A stretch of 42,323 bases of DNA, from the NCBI GenBank assembly GCA_903907855.1, contig CAIVPT010000139.1:1-42323 (forward strand), in the 5' to 3' direction. Under the pieces are notes generated by a model. It had not been told where the DNA came from. It made no database searches and worked only from the letters and a program-made list of their open reading frames with translations. The stretch comes from an uncultured Synechococcaceae cyanobacterium (lineage in GTDB: Bacteria > Cyanobacteriota > Cyanobacteriia > PCC-6307 > Cyanobiaceae). The translations under genes were made by a program, and so were the position numbers. Positions 6,934-13,803 of the stretch are shown here, one piece after another; the stretch's first letter is position 1, and every line of letters begins with the position of its first letter.

Positions 6934-7385
6934 AACGGGGGGCCAGATGCCCGGCGGCGGATTGCGCCAGTCTCCTCCCCGACCCGCCGGCACGGTGGCG
7001 CGGCCTGGCCATGGCGCTCCAGGAACAGGGGCAGCGGCAGCGGCTCTGCGCACGGCCGCCAGCCCCGCGCGGGCCCATCCCAGCACCATCCCGCCACCCG
7101 CAGCCGGGGACCGCGACCCGGCGCGCACACAATCCGGTAGCGGTGGCTGCCCGAGCGGCACCCGGGCGGCAAGGGGCCCCACGGTTCCCCCAGGGGGTGA
7201 CCATCCCCCTGCTGGCGCAGGAAGGCCGCCAGCAGGGCCCCCGGGGCCGCGCCACTCCCCGCCGATGCCCGGGCGCGGGCGAGCCGGCGGGCCAGGGCCT
7301 GCGGATCGCCTCCCATGGCCAGCTGCAGGTGCAGGGGGCCCCAACCGGGAAATCCAAGGAAACTCACCAGGGCGGGGGAGGGCAT
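6930..7385 (-). CDS. Hypothetical protein, first gene of an ATGA-coupled pair
   Basis: The 151-residue protein is rich in Arg, Gly, Pro and Trp. Recognisable segments are LGFPGWGPLHLQLAMGGDP, ALARRLARARASAGSGAAPG, LLAAFLRQQG and a strand-like RYRIVCAPGRGPRLRVAGWC. No known domain is apparent, and there is no signal peptide or clear membrane span. The ATG at 7385 is chosen because upstream codons in the same frame look non-coding and the gene is divergent from the tiny membrane gene at 7470. It is translationally coupled to the following MKVDHRG gene by a four-base overlap, so both probably act together. Confidence 0.6.
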   Translation of the reverse strand: MPSPALVSFLGFPGWGPLHLQLAMGGDPQALARRLARARASAGSGAAPGALLAAFLRQQGDGHPLGEPWGPLPPGCRSGSHRYRIVCAPGRGPRLRVAGWCWDGPARGWRPCAEPLPLPLFLERHGQAAPPCRRVGEETGAIRRRASGPPL

Positions 7386-7469
7386 GGGGACAGGGGCGGT
7401 CTTCCTTTCCTCCAGTGCCACCCCCTGGCAGAGTGCGCACAATTCCCCAACACGCCAGGAGCCGCCGCC

Positions 7470-7583
7470 ATGAACAGCCCAGGGAACGGGCGCCCCGCCT
7501 GGCTGAACTGGCTGATCCTGGCGGCCTTCCTGTGGTCCTCGTGGCAGCTTTCGGGCCTGTGGGCAGCCCGCCTGCACGGCTGA
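7470..7583 (+). CDS. Very small single-span membrane protein (37 aa)
   Basis: The product starts MNSPGNGRPAW, continues with one hydrophobic segment (LNWLILAAFLWSSWQLSGLW) and ends ARLHG. An AGGAG-like ribosome-binding site (about 7456-7460) lies nine bases before the ATG. No family is recognised. The gene sits alone between a divergent and a convergent gene on the other strand. A 37-codon frame could arise by chance, but the ribosome-binding site and the well-formed transmembrane segment support it. Confidence 0.55.
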   Translation: MNSPGNGRPAWLNWLILAAFLWSSWQLSGLWAARLHG

Positions 7584-7602
7584 TCGCGGCTGGGGCTCCC
7601 GG

Positions 7603-8067
7603 TCAGAGAAGCGGCGGCGGCAAGCGGCCCGAGCCCGCCTCAGGGCCATGCCCTGGATGCCCGGGCGCCGGCGGGGCCAAGGGCGCCTCGCCACCGGCGG
7701 GTGGCAGCAGGGCCCGCCAGAGGCGAACGGCACTCCCCGCCAGCAGCAAGAGGGCAAGCAGGGCCAGAAGCACCACCGCCAACACCGCCGCCAGCTGCAG
7801 CAGGCCGAGGCCGAGCCGGCTCAGCCCCCCGATCACGTTGGCCAGCGCGTGGCTCACCAGCAGAAGAGCATCCAGGCGCTCGGGGAGACGCACCAGGGCC
7901 GCGAGGATGGCCATCCCCACAGCCCCAAGCACCAGCCCCATCCCCGCCTGCCTCAGCCGGCGCACCCGGCGGCGGCGGCGGCCGCGGGAGCGCCGCAGGA
8001 TCGGTCCCTCCGCCGGGGTGGCCCCGTCCATCCGGGGAAGGTGAAGCGAGACGGGCGGGCGGGACAT
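7603..8067 (-). CDS. Membrane protein, last gene of the DUF3038/DUF4335 operon
   Basis: The 154-residue protein has a basic N-terminal domain (RRSRGRRRRRVRRLRQ, about residues 26-40). Two hydrophobic regions follow: AGMGLVLGAVGMAILAALV (about 41-59) and a long LGLGLLQLAAVLAVVLLALLALLLLAG stretch (about 86-112, shown here as its visible core). The Pro/Gly tail is about 30 residues. The short segment between the spans (RLPERLDALLLVSHALANV) is amphipathic. It is probably a plasma- or thylakoid-membrane protein of unknown function. It follows the gene at 8075 by only seven bases, so it is the last of four minus-strand genes that begin with the DUF3038 gene. Confidence 0.65.
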   Translation of the reverse strand: MSRPPVSLHLPRMDGATPAEGPILRRSRGRRRRRVRRLRQAGMGLVLGAVGMAILAALVRLPERLDALLLVSHALANVIGGLSRLGLGLLQLAAVLAVVLLALLALLLLAGSAVRLWRALLPPAGGEAPLAPPAPGHPGHGPEAGSGRLPPPLL

Positions 8068-8074
8068 CGGAGCT

Positions 8075-8320
8075 TCAGGGATCCAGCGCGTAGCCGGCGC
8101 CGCGCATCCAGCGCTCAAACTCGATCAGAACCAGTTCGTTCGGACAATCGATCAGGGACAGCGCCTCGACCGTGCAGTCGCCCTGGCCGCCGTGGTGCAG
8201 GGAGATGTGAAAGCGATCGCCACTGAGGCCGCACACCTCTGGATCGCTGCGCACCACCACATCCAACGCCGCCCCGAGACGGGCCACACGACGGCGCAGT
8301 TCCGACCAGCTCATCGTCAT
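8075..8320 (-). CDS. Small hypothetical protein in the DUF3038/DUF4335 operon
   Basis: The 81-residue protein starts MTMSWSELRRRVARLG and contains strand-like segments (ALDVVVRSDPEVCGLSGD, RFHISLHHGGQGDCTVEAL) and a C-terminal helix (LVLIEFERWMRGAGYAL). It has no signal peptide or membrane span and no recognised family. A second in-frame ATG two codons later (MSWSEL) could be the true start. It lies 49 bases after the DUF4335 gene and seven bases before the membrane protein gene on the same strand. That placement suggests it belongs to the same transcription unit. Confidence 0.6.
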   Translation of the reverse strand: MTMSWSELRRRVARLGAALDVVVRSDPEVCGLSGDRFHISLHHGGQGDCTVEALSLIDCPNELVLIEFERWMRGAGYALDP

Positions 8321-8369
8321 CGGCAGCGCAGCGCGACGGAGCCCACACTGCTCCTGGGGAGCCCTGGCG

Positions 8370-8990
8370 TCAACTCCTGGCGGCGGCGGGCGTGGGGGCC
8401 GCAACAGGCTGGGGCGCCGGGGGCGGGGGGAGCAGCCAGGCGGAGGCGGCGGCCAGGGCCAGGGCCGCGGCTCCCCCAACTACCCCCGCGAGGCGGCGAG
8501 GCAGGGGTGTGCGCTCCTGCACCTCCCGGGCTCGCAGCGGGCGGACGGGGGGAACGGGAAGGTCGACCTGCAGGCGGGGGTCGAGACGCAGACGGTCGAG
8601 GACCCGCACCAGATCCGCCAGTTCGGCATCATCGAGGACGAGCTCCAGAGGCTCGACATCCGGCTGGCTGCTGCGCAGCAGCAGGGTGTGGCGGCCATCG
8701 GCGGCCGGGGCGATCTCCGCCGGATCCTGGGCAGTGCCGACCCGCCGGGGGACGCCGCTGAGCAGGAGCCGCGCATAGGGCAGCACCACCTGGAGGATCG
8801 CCTGCAGGTGATCGCGGCGGCCCTCCAGCTCCTCAGGCCGCCCGACCCAGGCCAATGACCAACCGGTGAGGATTCCCACCACCTCACCGGACTGGCCGGC
8901 GGAAAGGTCGGGGAGACCCTCCAGGGTCAGCCGGCAGCTCTGCTGGTCGTACTGGAGGCTTTTCTTCATCGCCGAGGGGGTGGCAAACAT
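8370..8990 (-). CDS. DUF4335 family protein
   Basis: The 206-residue protein fits the cyanobacterial DUF4335 family: it opens with SLQYDQQSCRLTLEGLPDLS, continues with VVGILTGWSLAWVG and LLLRSSQPDVEPLELVLDD, and has ADLVRVLDRLRLDPRL. The C-terminus carries a basic linker and one hydrophobic segment (LAGVVGGAAALALAAASAWLL, about residues 166-186 in part), followed by a Pro/Ala tail. It is therefore probably membrane-anchored with the main domain in the cytoplasm. The biochemical role is unknown. It starts seven bases after the stop of the DUF3038 gene; the two families are regularly neighbours in cyanobacteria, which supports both calls. Confidence 0.85.
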   Translation of the reverse strand: MFATPSAMKKSLQYDQQSCRLTLEGLPDLSAGQSGEVVGILTGWSLAWVGRPEELEGRRDHLQAILQVVLPYARLLLSGVPRRVGTAQDPAEIAPAADGRHTLLLRSSQPDVEPLELVLDDAELADLVRVLDRLRLDPRLQVDLPVPPVRPLRAREVQERTPLPRRLAGVVGGAAALALAAASAWLLPPPPAPQPVAAPTPAAARS

Positions 8991-8997
8991 CAGGAGC

Positions 8998-9579
8998 TCA
9001 ACCGTCCGCGTCCATCAGGCTGGCCCGCATCCGTTCCAACCCTCCGCTGCCGGCCACCAGCGCCAGGCTCTGGATCAGCTGGCGGCGCTGCTGCGCTCCG
9101 GCCTGGGGATCGAGCAGGCGTTGCACGCCGCTGCGCCGGAGGTTCATCCGCTCCCGCACCAGCTCCGAGAGCCGATCCCGGAACAGATCCCAGCGCTCAC
9201 GGGTGAGGTCTTCCGGTTCGCTGCGGGAGAGCAACTGATGCAGCATCGGGTAGAGCCGCTCGGCCATCACGCAGAGAATGCGGATCAGGGCATCGGTTTC
9301 GGCCGGCGCCAGGCTGCCGCGCCGAAAGTTGCGGCGCAGGGGGTTATGGCAACGGCGCTTCCACAGCTCCACCCGATTGGGGAAGAGCTCCGTGAAGCCA
9401 AGCTGGTCGCTGATCCACACCATCGCTTCGCCGCCGCTGTAGTCGAGCGCCTCCGCGGTGAGCAGCAGCAGATCGAGCCGCTCGATCCCCCGGCGGGAGA
9501 GCGGGCGGGCCGGAGCTCCGTCGGTGGTGGGCTCGGCAGCGGTGGAAGCGGCGGCGGGAGCGGCGGCGGTCATGACCAT
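8998..9579 (-). CDS. DUF3038 family protein, first gene of its operon
   Basis: The 193-residue protein has an Ala/Thr-rich N-terminus (residues 1-30) and then the DUF3038 domain: [50 protein letters not shown] and [20 protein letters not shown]. It has no signal peptide or membrane span and is probably a soluble helical protein of unknown function found only in cyanobacteria. Two ATGs six bases apart (9579 and 9573) are possible starts; the more upstream is given. It leads a four-gene minus-strand operon and is divergent from apt, with about 100 bases for both promoters. Confidence 0.85.
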   Translation of the reverse strand: MVMTAAAPAAASTAAEPTTDGAPARPLSRRGIERLDLLLLTAEALDYSGGEAMVWISDQLGFTELFPNRVELWKRRCHNPLRRNFRRGSLAPAETDALIRILCVMAERLYPMLHQLLSRSEPEDLTRERWDLFRDRLSELVRERMNLRRSGVQRLLDPQAGAQQRRQLIQSLALVAGSGGLERMRASLMDADG

Positions 9580-9683
9580 GGCTGCGATACTGCCAGCACT
9601 GGCGGCCATCCGTCGACCGCCAGGCGGCACAGAACCCTGCCCCCCCACCCTGCACCCCAGCCTGCGAGGAGGCGGGCATCCCC

Positions 9684-10256
9684 ATGAGCGCCACCGCCGG
9701 ATCCAGTTCCCAGCCGCCCGCAGGGGCTTCCCCCCCATCGGATGATCTGCGCGCCCTGGTGCGCGAGATCCCTGATTTCCCCAAGCCCGGCATCCTCTTC
9801 CGCGACCTGAGCCCCCTGCTGCGCGACCCGCAGGCCTGGGCCGAGGTGGTGCGCCGTCTGGGCGAGATCTGCGACCGGCTCCAGCCGGAGCTGATCGTGG
9901 GCATCGAAAGCCGCGGCTTCATCGTCGGCGTGGCCGTGGCCACGGACCGCCGGATCGGCTTTGTGAAGGCCCGCAAGCCGGGAAAGCTGCCGCCCCCGGT
10001 GGTGTCGGTGGATTACGAGCTGGAATACGGGAGCGACCGGCTGGAGATCCTCAGCCATGGCTACGACCACAGGCCGCGCGTGCTGATCGTGGACGACCTG
10101 CTGGCCACCGGTGGCACCGCCGCAGCCTGCGCAGAGCTGGTGAACCAGGTGGGCGGAGAACTGTGCGGTTTTGCCTTCGTGATCGAGCTGGCGGAGCTGG
10201 GCGGGCGGGATCGGCTGCCCGCCGGGGTTCCCGTGGAATCGCTGATCGTCTACTGA
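9684..10256 (+). CDS. apt: Adenine phosphoribosyltransferase
   Basis: The enzyme makes AMP from adenine and PRPP (purine salvage, cytoplasm). The 190-residue sequence shows the family signatures: [20 protein letters not shown] near the N-terminus, [36 protein letters not shown] (quoted in part here as [10 protein letters not shown]), and the PRPP loop [16 protein letters not shown]. The first 20 residues are a Ser/Pro/Ala extension. The ATG at 9684 begins [10 protein letters not shown]; a start nearer DDLRALV is possible but no better codon is seen. The stop codon lies inside the first copy of a perfect 16-base tandem duplication, and the gene converges on the DUF2949 gene with nine bases between stops. 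Confidence 0.95.
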   Translation: MSATAGSSSQPPAGASPPSDDLRALVREIPDFPKPGILFRDLSPLLRDPQAWAEVVRRLGEICDRLQPELIVGIESRGFIVGVAVATDRRIGFVKARKPGKLPPPVVSVDYELEYGSDRLEILSHGYDHRPRVLIVDDLLATGGTAAACAELVNQVGGELCGFAFVIELAELGGRDRLPAGVPVESLIVY

Positions 10257-10272
10257 GCTGATCGTCTACTGA
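10241..10272. repeat. Perfect 16-base tandem duplication across two convergent stop codons
   Basis: GCTGATCGTCTACTGA occurs at 10241-10256 and again at 10257-10272. The first copy encodes the last codons and TGA stop of apt. The second copy supplies the TAG stop of the convergent DUF2949 gene (10266-10268, minus strand). It looks like a recent slippage duplication that left both proteins intact. Confidence 0.9.
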
Positions 10273-10496
10273 GGGGGGCCACCCCCCAGGTTCTGGTCCT
10301 GCCAGGCCAGCACCGCATCGAACTGCTCGAGGCTGATCAGCCCGAAGCGCCAGAGCACCACCGGCAAGGGCGCCTGCTCCAACTGGGCCTGCTTGAGGCC
10401 CAGCGCCAGGGCGCCTTCACTCAGCCCGATCGATCCGCGCAGGAAGCGCAGCAGGGCCTCCGGTGGGGGCGACTGGGGGGAGGTGCTGATCACCAT
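10266..10496 (-). CDS. DUF2949 family protein (76 aa)
   Basis: This small soluble protein fits the cyanobacterial DUF2949 family: ALLRFLRGSIGLSEGALALG followed by LPVVLWRFGLISLEQFDAVL and a WQDQ end. Such proteins are compact and helical with no known function. It starts 19 bases after the stop of the FAD monooxygenase gene on the same strand, so the two are probably cotranscribed. Its last codons and stop lie within the duplicated 16-base element shared with the end of apt; the last residues (LGGGPPQ) may have changed as a result. Confidence 0.85.
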   Translation of the reverse strand: MVISTSPQSPPPEALLRFLRGSIGLSEGALALGLKQAQLEQAPLPVVLWRFGLISLEQFDAVLAWQDQNLGGGPPQ

Positions 10497-10515
10497 GGGG
10501 TTGGGCCTCCAGCCC

Positions 10516-11697
10516 TCACGGTGCCGCGCCGGCCAGCGGGCGGCAAGGGCCGTGGGTCATCACCCCTAGGGCGAGACGGCGCAGGGGGGCGCTGCCCGCC
10601 AGGGCGAACAGGGCGAGACGGCGAATCGGCAGCAACAGGGGCTGGCGGTTGGAGAACAGCCGCACCAGCAGATCGGTGGCCAGCAGGGTGAGCAGCAGAT
10701 CGGGCCAACGACGGCGCCCGTAGGCCCCCGCCAGGCGAGAGGCCCGCAGACGGCCCGCCGCGGCACGGGCGGCGAGACGATGGAGCACCTCCACATCACG
10801 CCAGCAGAGGTTGAGCCCCTGGCCGCCCACCGGGTGGCAGCGATGGGCACTCTCCCCCACCAGCACCACCCGACCACGGTGCAGGCGGCGCGCCAGCTCG
10901 AGGGCCACCGGAAAGGAACGGGGCGCATCAAGGAGGGCATCGGGCTGCAGGCGCTCGGGCAGAACGCCGGCAAGGCGATCGAGAAAAGCGGCGCCGCTGA
11001 GGCCCTCCAGTTGGCGGCAACGGCTGGCGGGAGCGCTCCACACCAGCTGGGCTTGGTGATCTCCCAGGGGCAGCACAGCGAAGGGGCCCTCCGGGCGCAG
11101 CAGCTCCCAGGCCTCATCGAGGCCGGAGCCCCTCAGCTCCACCTGCACCGTCAGGCAGGCCTGCCGGTAGGGCCAGCGCCACTGGCGGATGCCCAGGGAG
11201 CCGCGGATGGGGGAGGCGGGGCCATCGGCGGCCACCACCAGATCGGCGGCCGGCTCCCCAGGCACGGCGGCCCCCGGAGCGGGGGGCGGTGAGCCCAGGG
11301 CCAGACGCACCGCCGGTTCGGCCGCCAGCCGCCCGAGCAGCACCTCCATCAGGGGGGCGTGGCGGGCAATCCAGCCGAGGGCGGCTCTGGGGGCTCCTGG
11401 AAGCGGCCCGCCGAGGTCGGGGCTGGTGAAGGCCGCGTCACCACCGCTGCCCAGATCCCGGAGCTGCAGCTGGCGAAAGGGCACCAGGCGGGGTTCGAGG
11501 GCTTCCCAGAGCTGGAGGCGCCGCAACAGGCGGCGACTGGAGTGGGTGAGGGCATAGGCCCGGCTGCGGGCCAGCAGGGCGTGGTGCTCGAGCGGATCGT
11601 GGAGCACCACCTGCCAGCCGGCGTGGGCCAGGGCAAGGGCCGTGAGGGCGCCGGTGGGTCCAGCGCCGTGAACCCGGGCAAGCAGCGGGGCGGTCAT
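10516..11697 (-). CDS. FAD-dependent monooxygenase of the UbiH/VisC type
   Basis: The 393-residue protein is a class A flavin monooxygenase. It shows the Rossmann GxGxxG (ARVHGAGPTGALTALALA, near residue 10), the mid-chain DG motif (VVAADGPASPIRGSLG), and the FAD-ribityl motif in the form GESAHRCHPVGGQGLNL, where the usual GD is GE. In cyanobacteria this family is linked to plastoquinone or related ring hydroxylation, but the substrate cannot be read from sequence. It has a C-terminal amphipathic region (RRLALFALAGSAPLRRLALG) that could touch the membrane. The ATG at 11697 places the Rossmann motif at the N-terminus; the frame is open further upstream. DUF2949 follows after 19 bases. Confidence 0.85.
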   Translation of the reverse strand: MTAPLLARVHGAGPTGALTALALAHAGWQVVLHDPLEHHALLARSRAYALTHSSRRLLRRLQLWEALEPRLVPFRQLQLRDLGSGGDAAFTSPDLGGPLPGAPRAALGWIARHAPLMEVLLGRLAAEPAVRLALGSPPPAPGAAVPGEPAADLVVAADGPASPIRGSLGIRQWRWPYRQACLTVQVELRGSGLDEAWELLRPEGPFAVLPLGDHQAQLVWSAPASRCRQLEGLSGAAFLDRLAGVLPERLQPDALLDAPRSFPVALELARRLHRGRVVLVGESAHRCHPVGGQGLNLCWRDVEVLHRLAARAAAGRLRASRLAGAYGRRRWPDLLLTLLATDLLVRLFSNRQPLLLPIRRLALFALAGSAPLRRLALGVMTHGPCRPLAGAAP

Positions 11698-11746
11698 GGC
11701 GACGGGGGGAGGGGCGCCGTGGGCAGGGGGGAGGAGCGCCGGCAGC

Positions 11747-11774
11747 AAAAAGCCGCAGCAGAGTCTGCTGCGGC
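11747..11774 (-). terminator. Rho-independent terminator of the hli gene
   Basis: A perfect 11-bp inverted repeat (GCCGCAGCAGA at 11752-11762 with TCTGCTGCGGC at 11764-11774) is followed on the minus strand by five T residues (11751-11747). It lies 34 bases after the stop of the high-light-inducible gene and separates it from the monooxygenase gene. Confidence 0.85.
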
Positions 11775-11807
11775 CTGGGCCGGCGGGGCCGGCGCATGGG
11801 GAAGGGA

Positions 11808-12047
11808 TCAGCCGAGGCCGAGCAGGCCGTGGGTGAAGGCTTGGCCGCCGAGGGCAAACTCGGTGGCGAGCAGGGCGATGAAGCCGAGCATGGCCATTCG
11901 GCCGTTGAGCTTCTCGGCGCGCTCATGGAAGCCCCAGCCGTTGTCGGCGGAGACGACTTCCATGCGGGGCTCGGTGGCGAAGGCGTTGAGACGGCCGCCG
12001 TCTTCGGTGGTCACCTGGGCGCCGCGGATGGCAGGGGCTTGAGTCAT
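11808..12047 (-). CDS. hli: High-light-inducible protein (single-helix chlorophyll-binding)
   Basis: The 79-residue protein has the chlorophyll-a/b-binding helix motif [15 protein letters not shown] (about residues 42-56), which runs into the membrane segment [12 protein letters not shown]. Hli proteins sit in thylakoid membranes, bind chlorophyll and carotenoid, and protect photosystem assembly under excess light. The N-terminal 40 residues are polar ([16 protein letters not shown]), as in the cyanobacterial type. A GGAG ribosome-binding site lies six bases before the ATG. A candidate HLR1 (RpaB) site lies about 30 bases upstream and a strong terminator follows, so it is probably a single-gene unit. 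Confidence 0.92.
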   Translation of the reverse strand: MTQAPAIRGAQVTTEDGGRLNAFATEPRMEVVSADNGWGFHERAEKLNGRMAMLGFIALLATEFALGGQAFTHGLLGLG

Positions 12048-12076
12048 GGGAGGCTCCGTTTCGATGTGTTGCAGGA

Positions 12077-12094
12077 ACTGTAACGCAATGTTGC
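12077..12094 (-). promoter_or_regulatory. Candidate HLR1 (RpaB-binding) site upstream of hli
   Basis: The minus strand reads GCAACATT, two bases, then GTTACAGT. The published HLR1 motif is two imperfect copies of (G/T)TTACA(T/A)(T/A) separated by two bases. The first copy here has two mismatches and the second has one. The position, 30 bases before the ATG of a light-stress gene, fits known RpaB targets. Confidence 0.5.
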
Positions 12095-12127
12095 GAGAGG
12101 CAGGGCGGTTTGCCGCCCGAGCTCCCT

Positions 12128-12775
12128 TCAGCGCAGCCGCCGCAAGCACAGCTCCTCGAACGCCGGCCGCAGCAGATAGGGGTACTCCCCCACCCACAGC
12201 TTCAGCTGCGGCAACCAGGCGTCGCTGAGGGCACCGATCCGGCCGAAGTCGCGCCGGTCACTGAGCACCAGGCAGCGCACCGCCATGCCGCGCCGGATGC
12301 GCTGATGGGGCTTCTCAAACTGAAAGCGCACCTGGCCCAGCACCCCCTCCTCATCCTCCAGCTCCAGACACAGCCAGGTGCGGCGGTTCTCCACCAGCTC
12401 CAGCCTCCCGGAGCGATCGGCCTGCTCACGCCGCTCCTCCACCACCTCGCGGGTGAACAGATCGGAGACCCATCCCTCGAAGATCGCAGCCGACGGGTAG
12501 CGGCGCAGGGTGGCGTTGCGCTGGCCCGCCTCCACGATCGGCCCCCAGAGGATGTAGAGCACCGTGATCACGCCGGCTATCAGCCAGACGGAGGAATAGC
12601 GGCTGTTGAAGGCCAGGGTCTGGCTCACCAGCAGCAGCAGGACGCCGCCGATCACCGAGACCAGCAACCGCTGCAGCAGTTTGCGGGGATCACCGCTGCA
12701 GGCGTTGAACTGGGGGCCGGTGGCCACGGCCGGGATCAGGCGGTTCAGCTCGCTGGAGGTGACCGGAAGCAACAT
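12128..12775 (-). CDS. Conserved cyanobacterial membrane protein
   Basis: The 215-residue protein has two adjacent membrane segments near the N-terminus ([20 protein letters not shown], about residues 37-56, and [20 protein letters not shown], about 61-80). A cytoplasmic domain of about 130 residues follows, with strand-rich segments ([37 protein letters not shown]) and an end near LCLRRLR. I recall similar picocyanobacterial proteins being annotated loosely as a phosphate transporter permease, but nothing here supports transport. Function unknown. It lies 63 bases after dapB on the same strand, so it may be read through from dapB, and about 80 bases before the hli gene. Confidence 0.75.
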   Translation of the reverse strand: MLLPVTSSELNRLIPAVATGPQFNACSGDPRKLLQRLLVSVIGGVLLLLVSQTLAFNSRYSSVWLIAGVITVLYILWGPIVEAGQRNATLRRYPSAAIFEGWVSDLFTREVVEERREQADRSGRLELVENRRTWLCLELEDEEGVLGQVRFQFEKPHQRIRRGMAVRCLVLSDRRDFGRIGALSDAWLPQLKLWVGEYPYLLRPAFEELCLRRLR

Positions 12776-12838
12776 CGCAAAGGGCGGTGCAGGGGAGCGA
12801 AGCCAGCTCGCGACAATACGGGCTCTGGCCTGCCGGCT

Positions 12839-13708
12839 TCAGAGGAGCCGCTCGAGGCCGTAGACCAACCCCTCCAGCGCCCGCACCCGCCGCGCCACCA
12901 GCAGCACCCCCGGCATGTAAGCGCTGCGGTCGATCGTGTCGTGGCGCAGGGTGTAGGTCTCCCCCGGCGCGCCGAACATCACCTCCTGGTGGGCCACCAG
13001 TCCAGGCAGGCGCACCGAGTGCAGGCGCAGGCCGCTCTCCCGCAGGCCGCCCCGGCAGCCCGCCAGGCTTTCCTGCTCCTCCACCTGGGGGGCGTTGAAC
13101 CCCTTGCCCAGCTCCTCGATCAGCTCGGCGGTCTTGAGGCAGGTGCCGCTGGGGGCGTCGGCCTTGCGGTTGTGGTGGAGCTCGGTGAGCTCGCAGTAGT
13201 CGTAGAAGCGGGCGGCGGCGGCGGCGGCCTGCTGGAGCAGCACCATCCCCACCGAGAAATTGGGGATCACCGCGGCGCCCACCCCCGCCTTGGCCGCAAA
13301 GCCGGCGAGCTCGTGCAACTGCTCCGGGCTCAGGCCGGTGGTGCCGATCACCGGATGGACGCCGTAGGCGATGGCGGCGCGGGTGTGCTCGTAGACCACC
13401 GAGGGATGGGTGAAGTCCACGAGGACGGCACCCCCGCCTGGGCCGGCGCTGCGCACCGACTGGCTCACCTGGCAGAGGGTGCCCTCCAGATCGGAGGTGA
13501 TCGCCACCTCCTGCTCCCCAAGGCCCAGGGCCAGGCCCACATCCTCCCCCTCCCGGCCGGGGGTGGTGTCCACGGCACCCGCGAGGGTGCAGTCGGGAGC
13601 GGCCAGCACGGTGCGTACCACCTCGGCGCCCATGCGGCCCAGGGCTCCAGCCACCACCACCGGGATGGGGCGCTCCGGAGGCGGGGGGGCGGAGGCGGAG
13701 GCGCTCAT
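12839..13708 (-). CDS. dapB: 4-hydroxy-tetrahydrodipicolinate reductase
   Basis: DapB reduces the cyclic product of DapA to tetrahydrodipicolinate in lysine and diaminopimelate synthesis (cytoplasm, NAD(P)H). The 289-residue sequence has the Rossmann motif [18 protein letters not shown] (residues about 14-31), [40 protein letters not shown] and the catalytic/substrate block [15 protein letters not shown] with its His-His and Lys. Length is typical, with a short Ala/Pro leader of about 13 residues. It is divergent from chlH, with about 95 bases between starts. Confidence 0.95.
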   Translation of the reverse strand: MSASASAPPPPERPIPVVVAGALGRMGAEVVRTVLAAPDCTLAGAVDTTPGREGEDVGLALGLGEQEVAITSDLEGTLCQVSQSVRSAGPGGGAVLVDFTHPSVVYEHTRAAIAYGVHPVIGTTGLSPEQLHELAGFAAKAGVGAAVIPNFSVGMVLLQQAAAAAARFYDYCELTELHHNRKADAPSGTCLKTAELIEELGKGFNAPQVEEQESLAGCRGGLRESGLRLHSVRLPGLVAHQEVMFGAPGETYTLRHDTIDRSAYMPGVLLVARRVRALEGLVYGLERLL

Positions 13709-13803
13709 TCGGATTGGCCAGGGCTGCCGCCGAGCCTATGAGCAGGTCGCGCCACCAGGCTCCCCTGCGTAGGCTTCGTGCCATTGCGCACACAACGGCT
13801 CGC

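Noticed and set aside
12110-13741. 543-codon plus-strand frame opposite dapB and the membrane gene
   Set aside because: It spans two well-supported minus-strand genes and their gap, with a Gln/His/Gly-rich sequence typical of a shadow frame.
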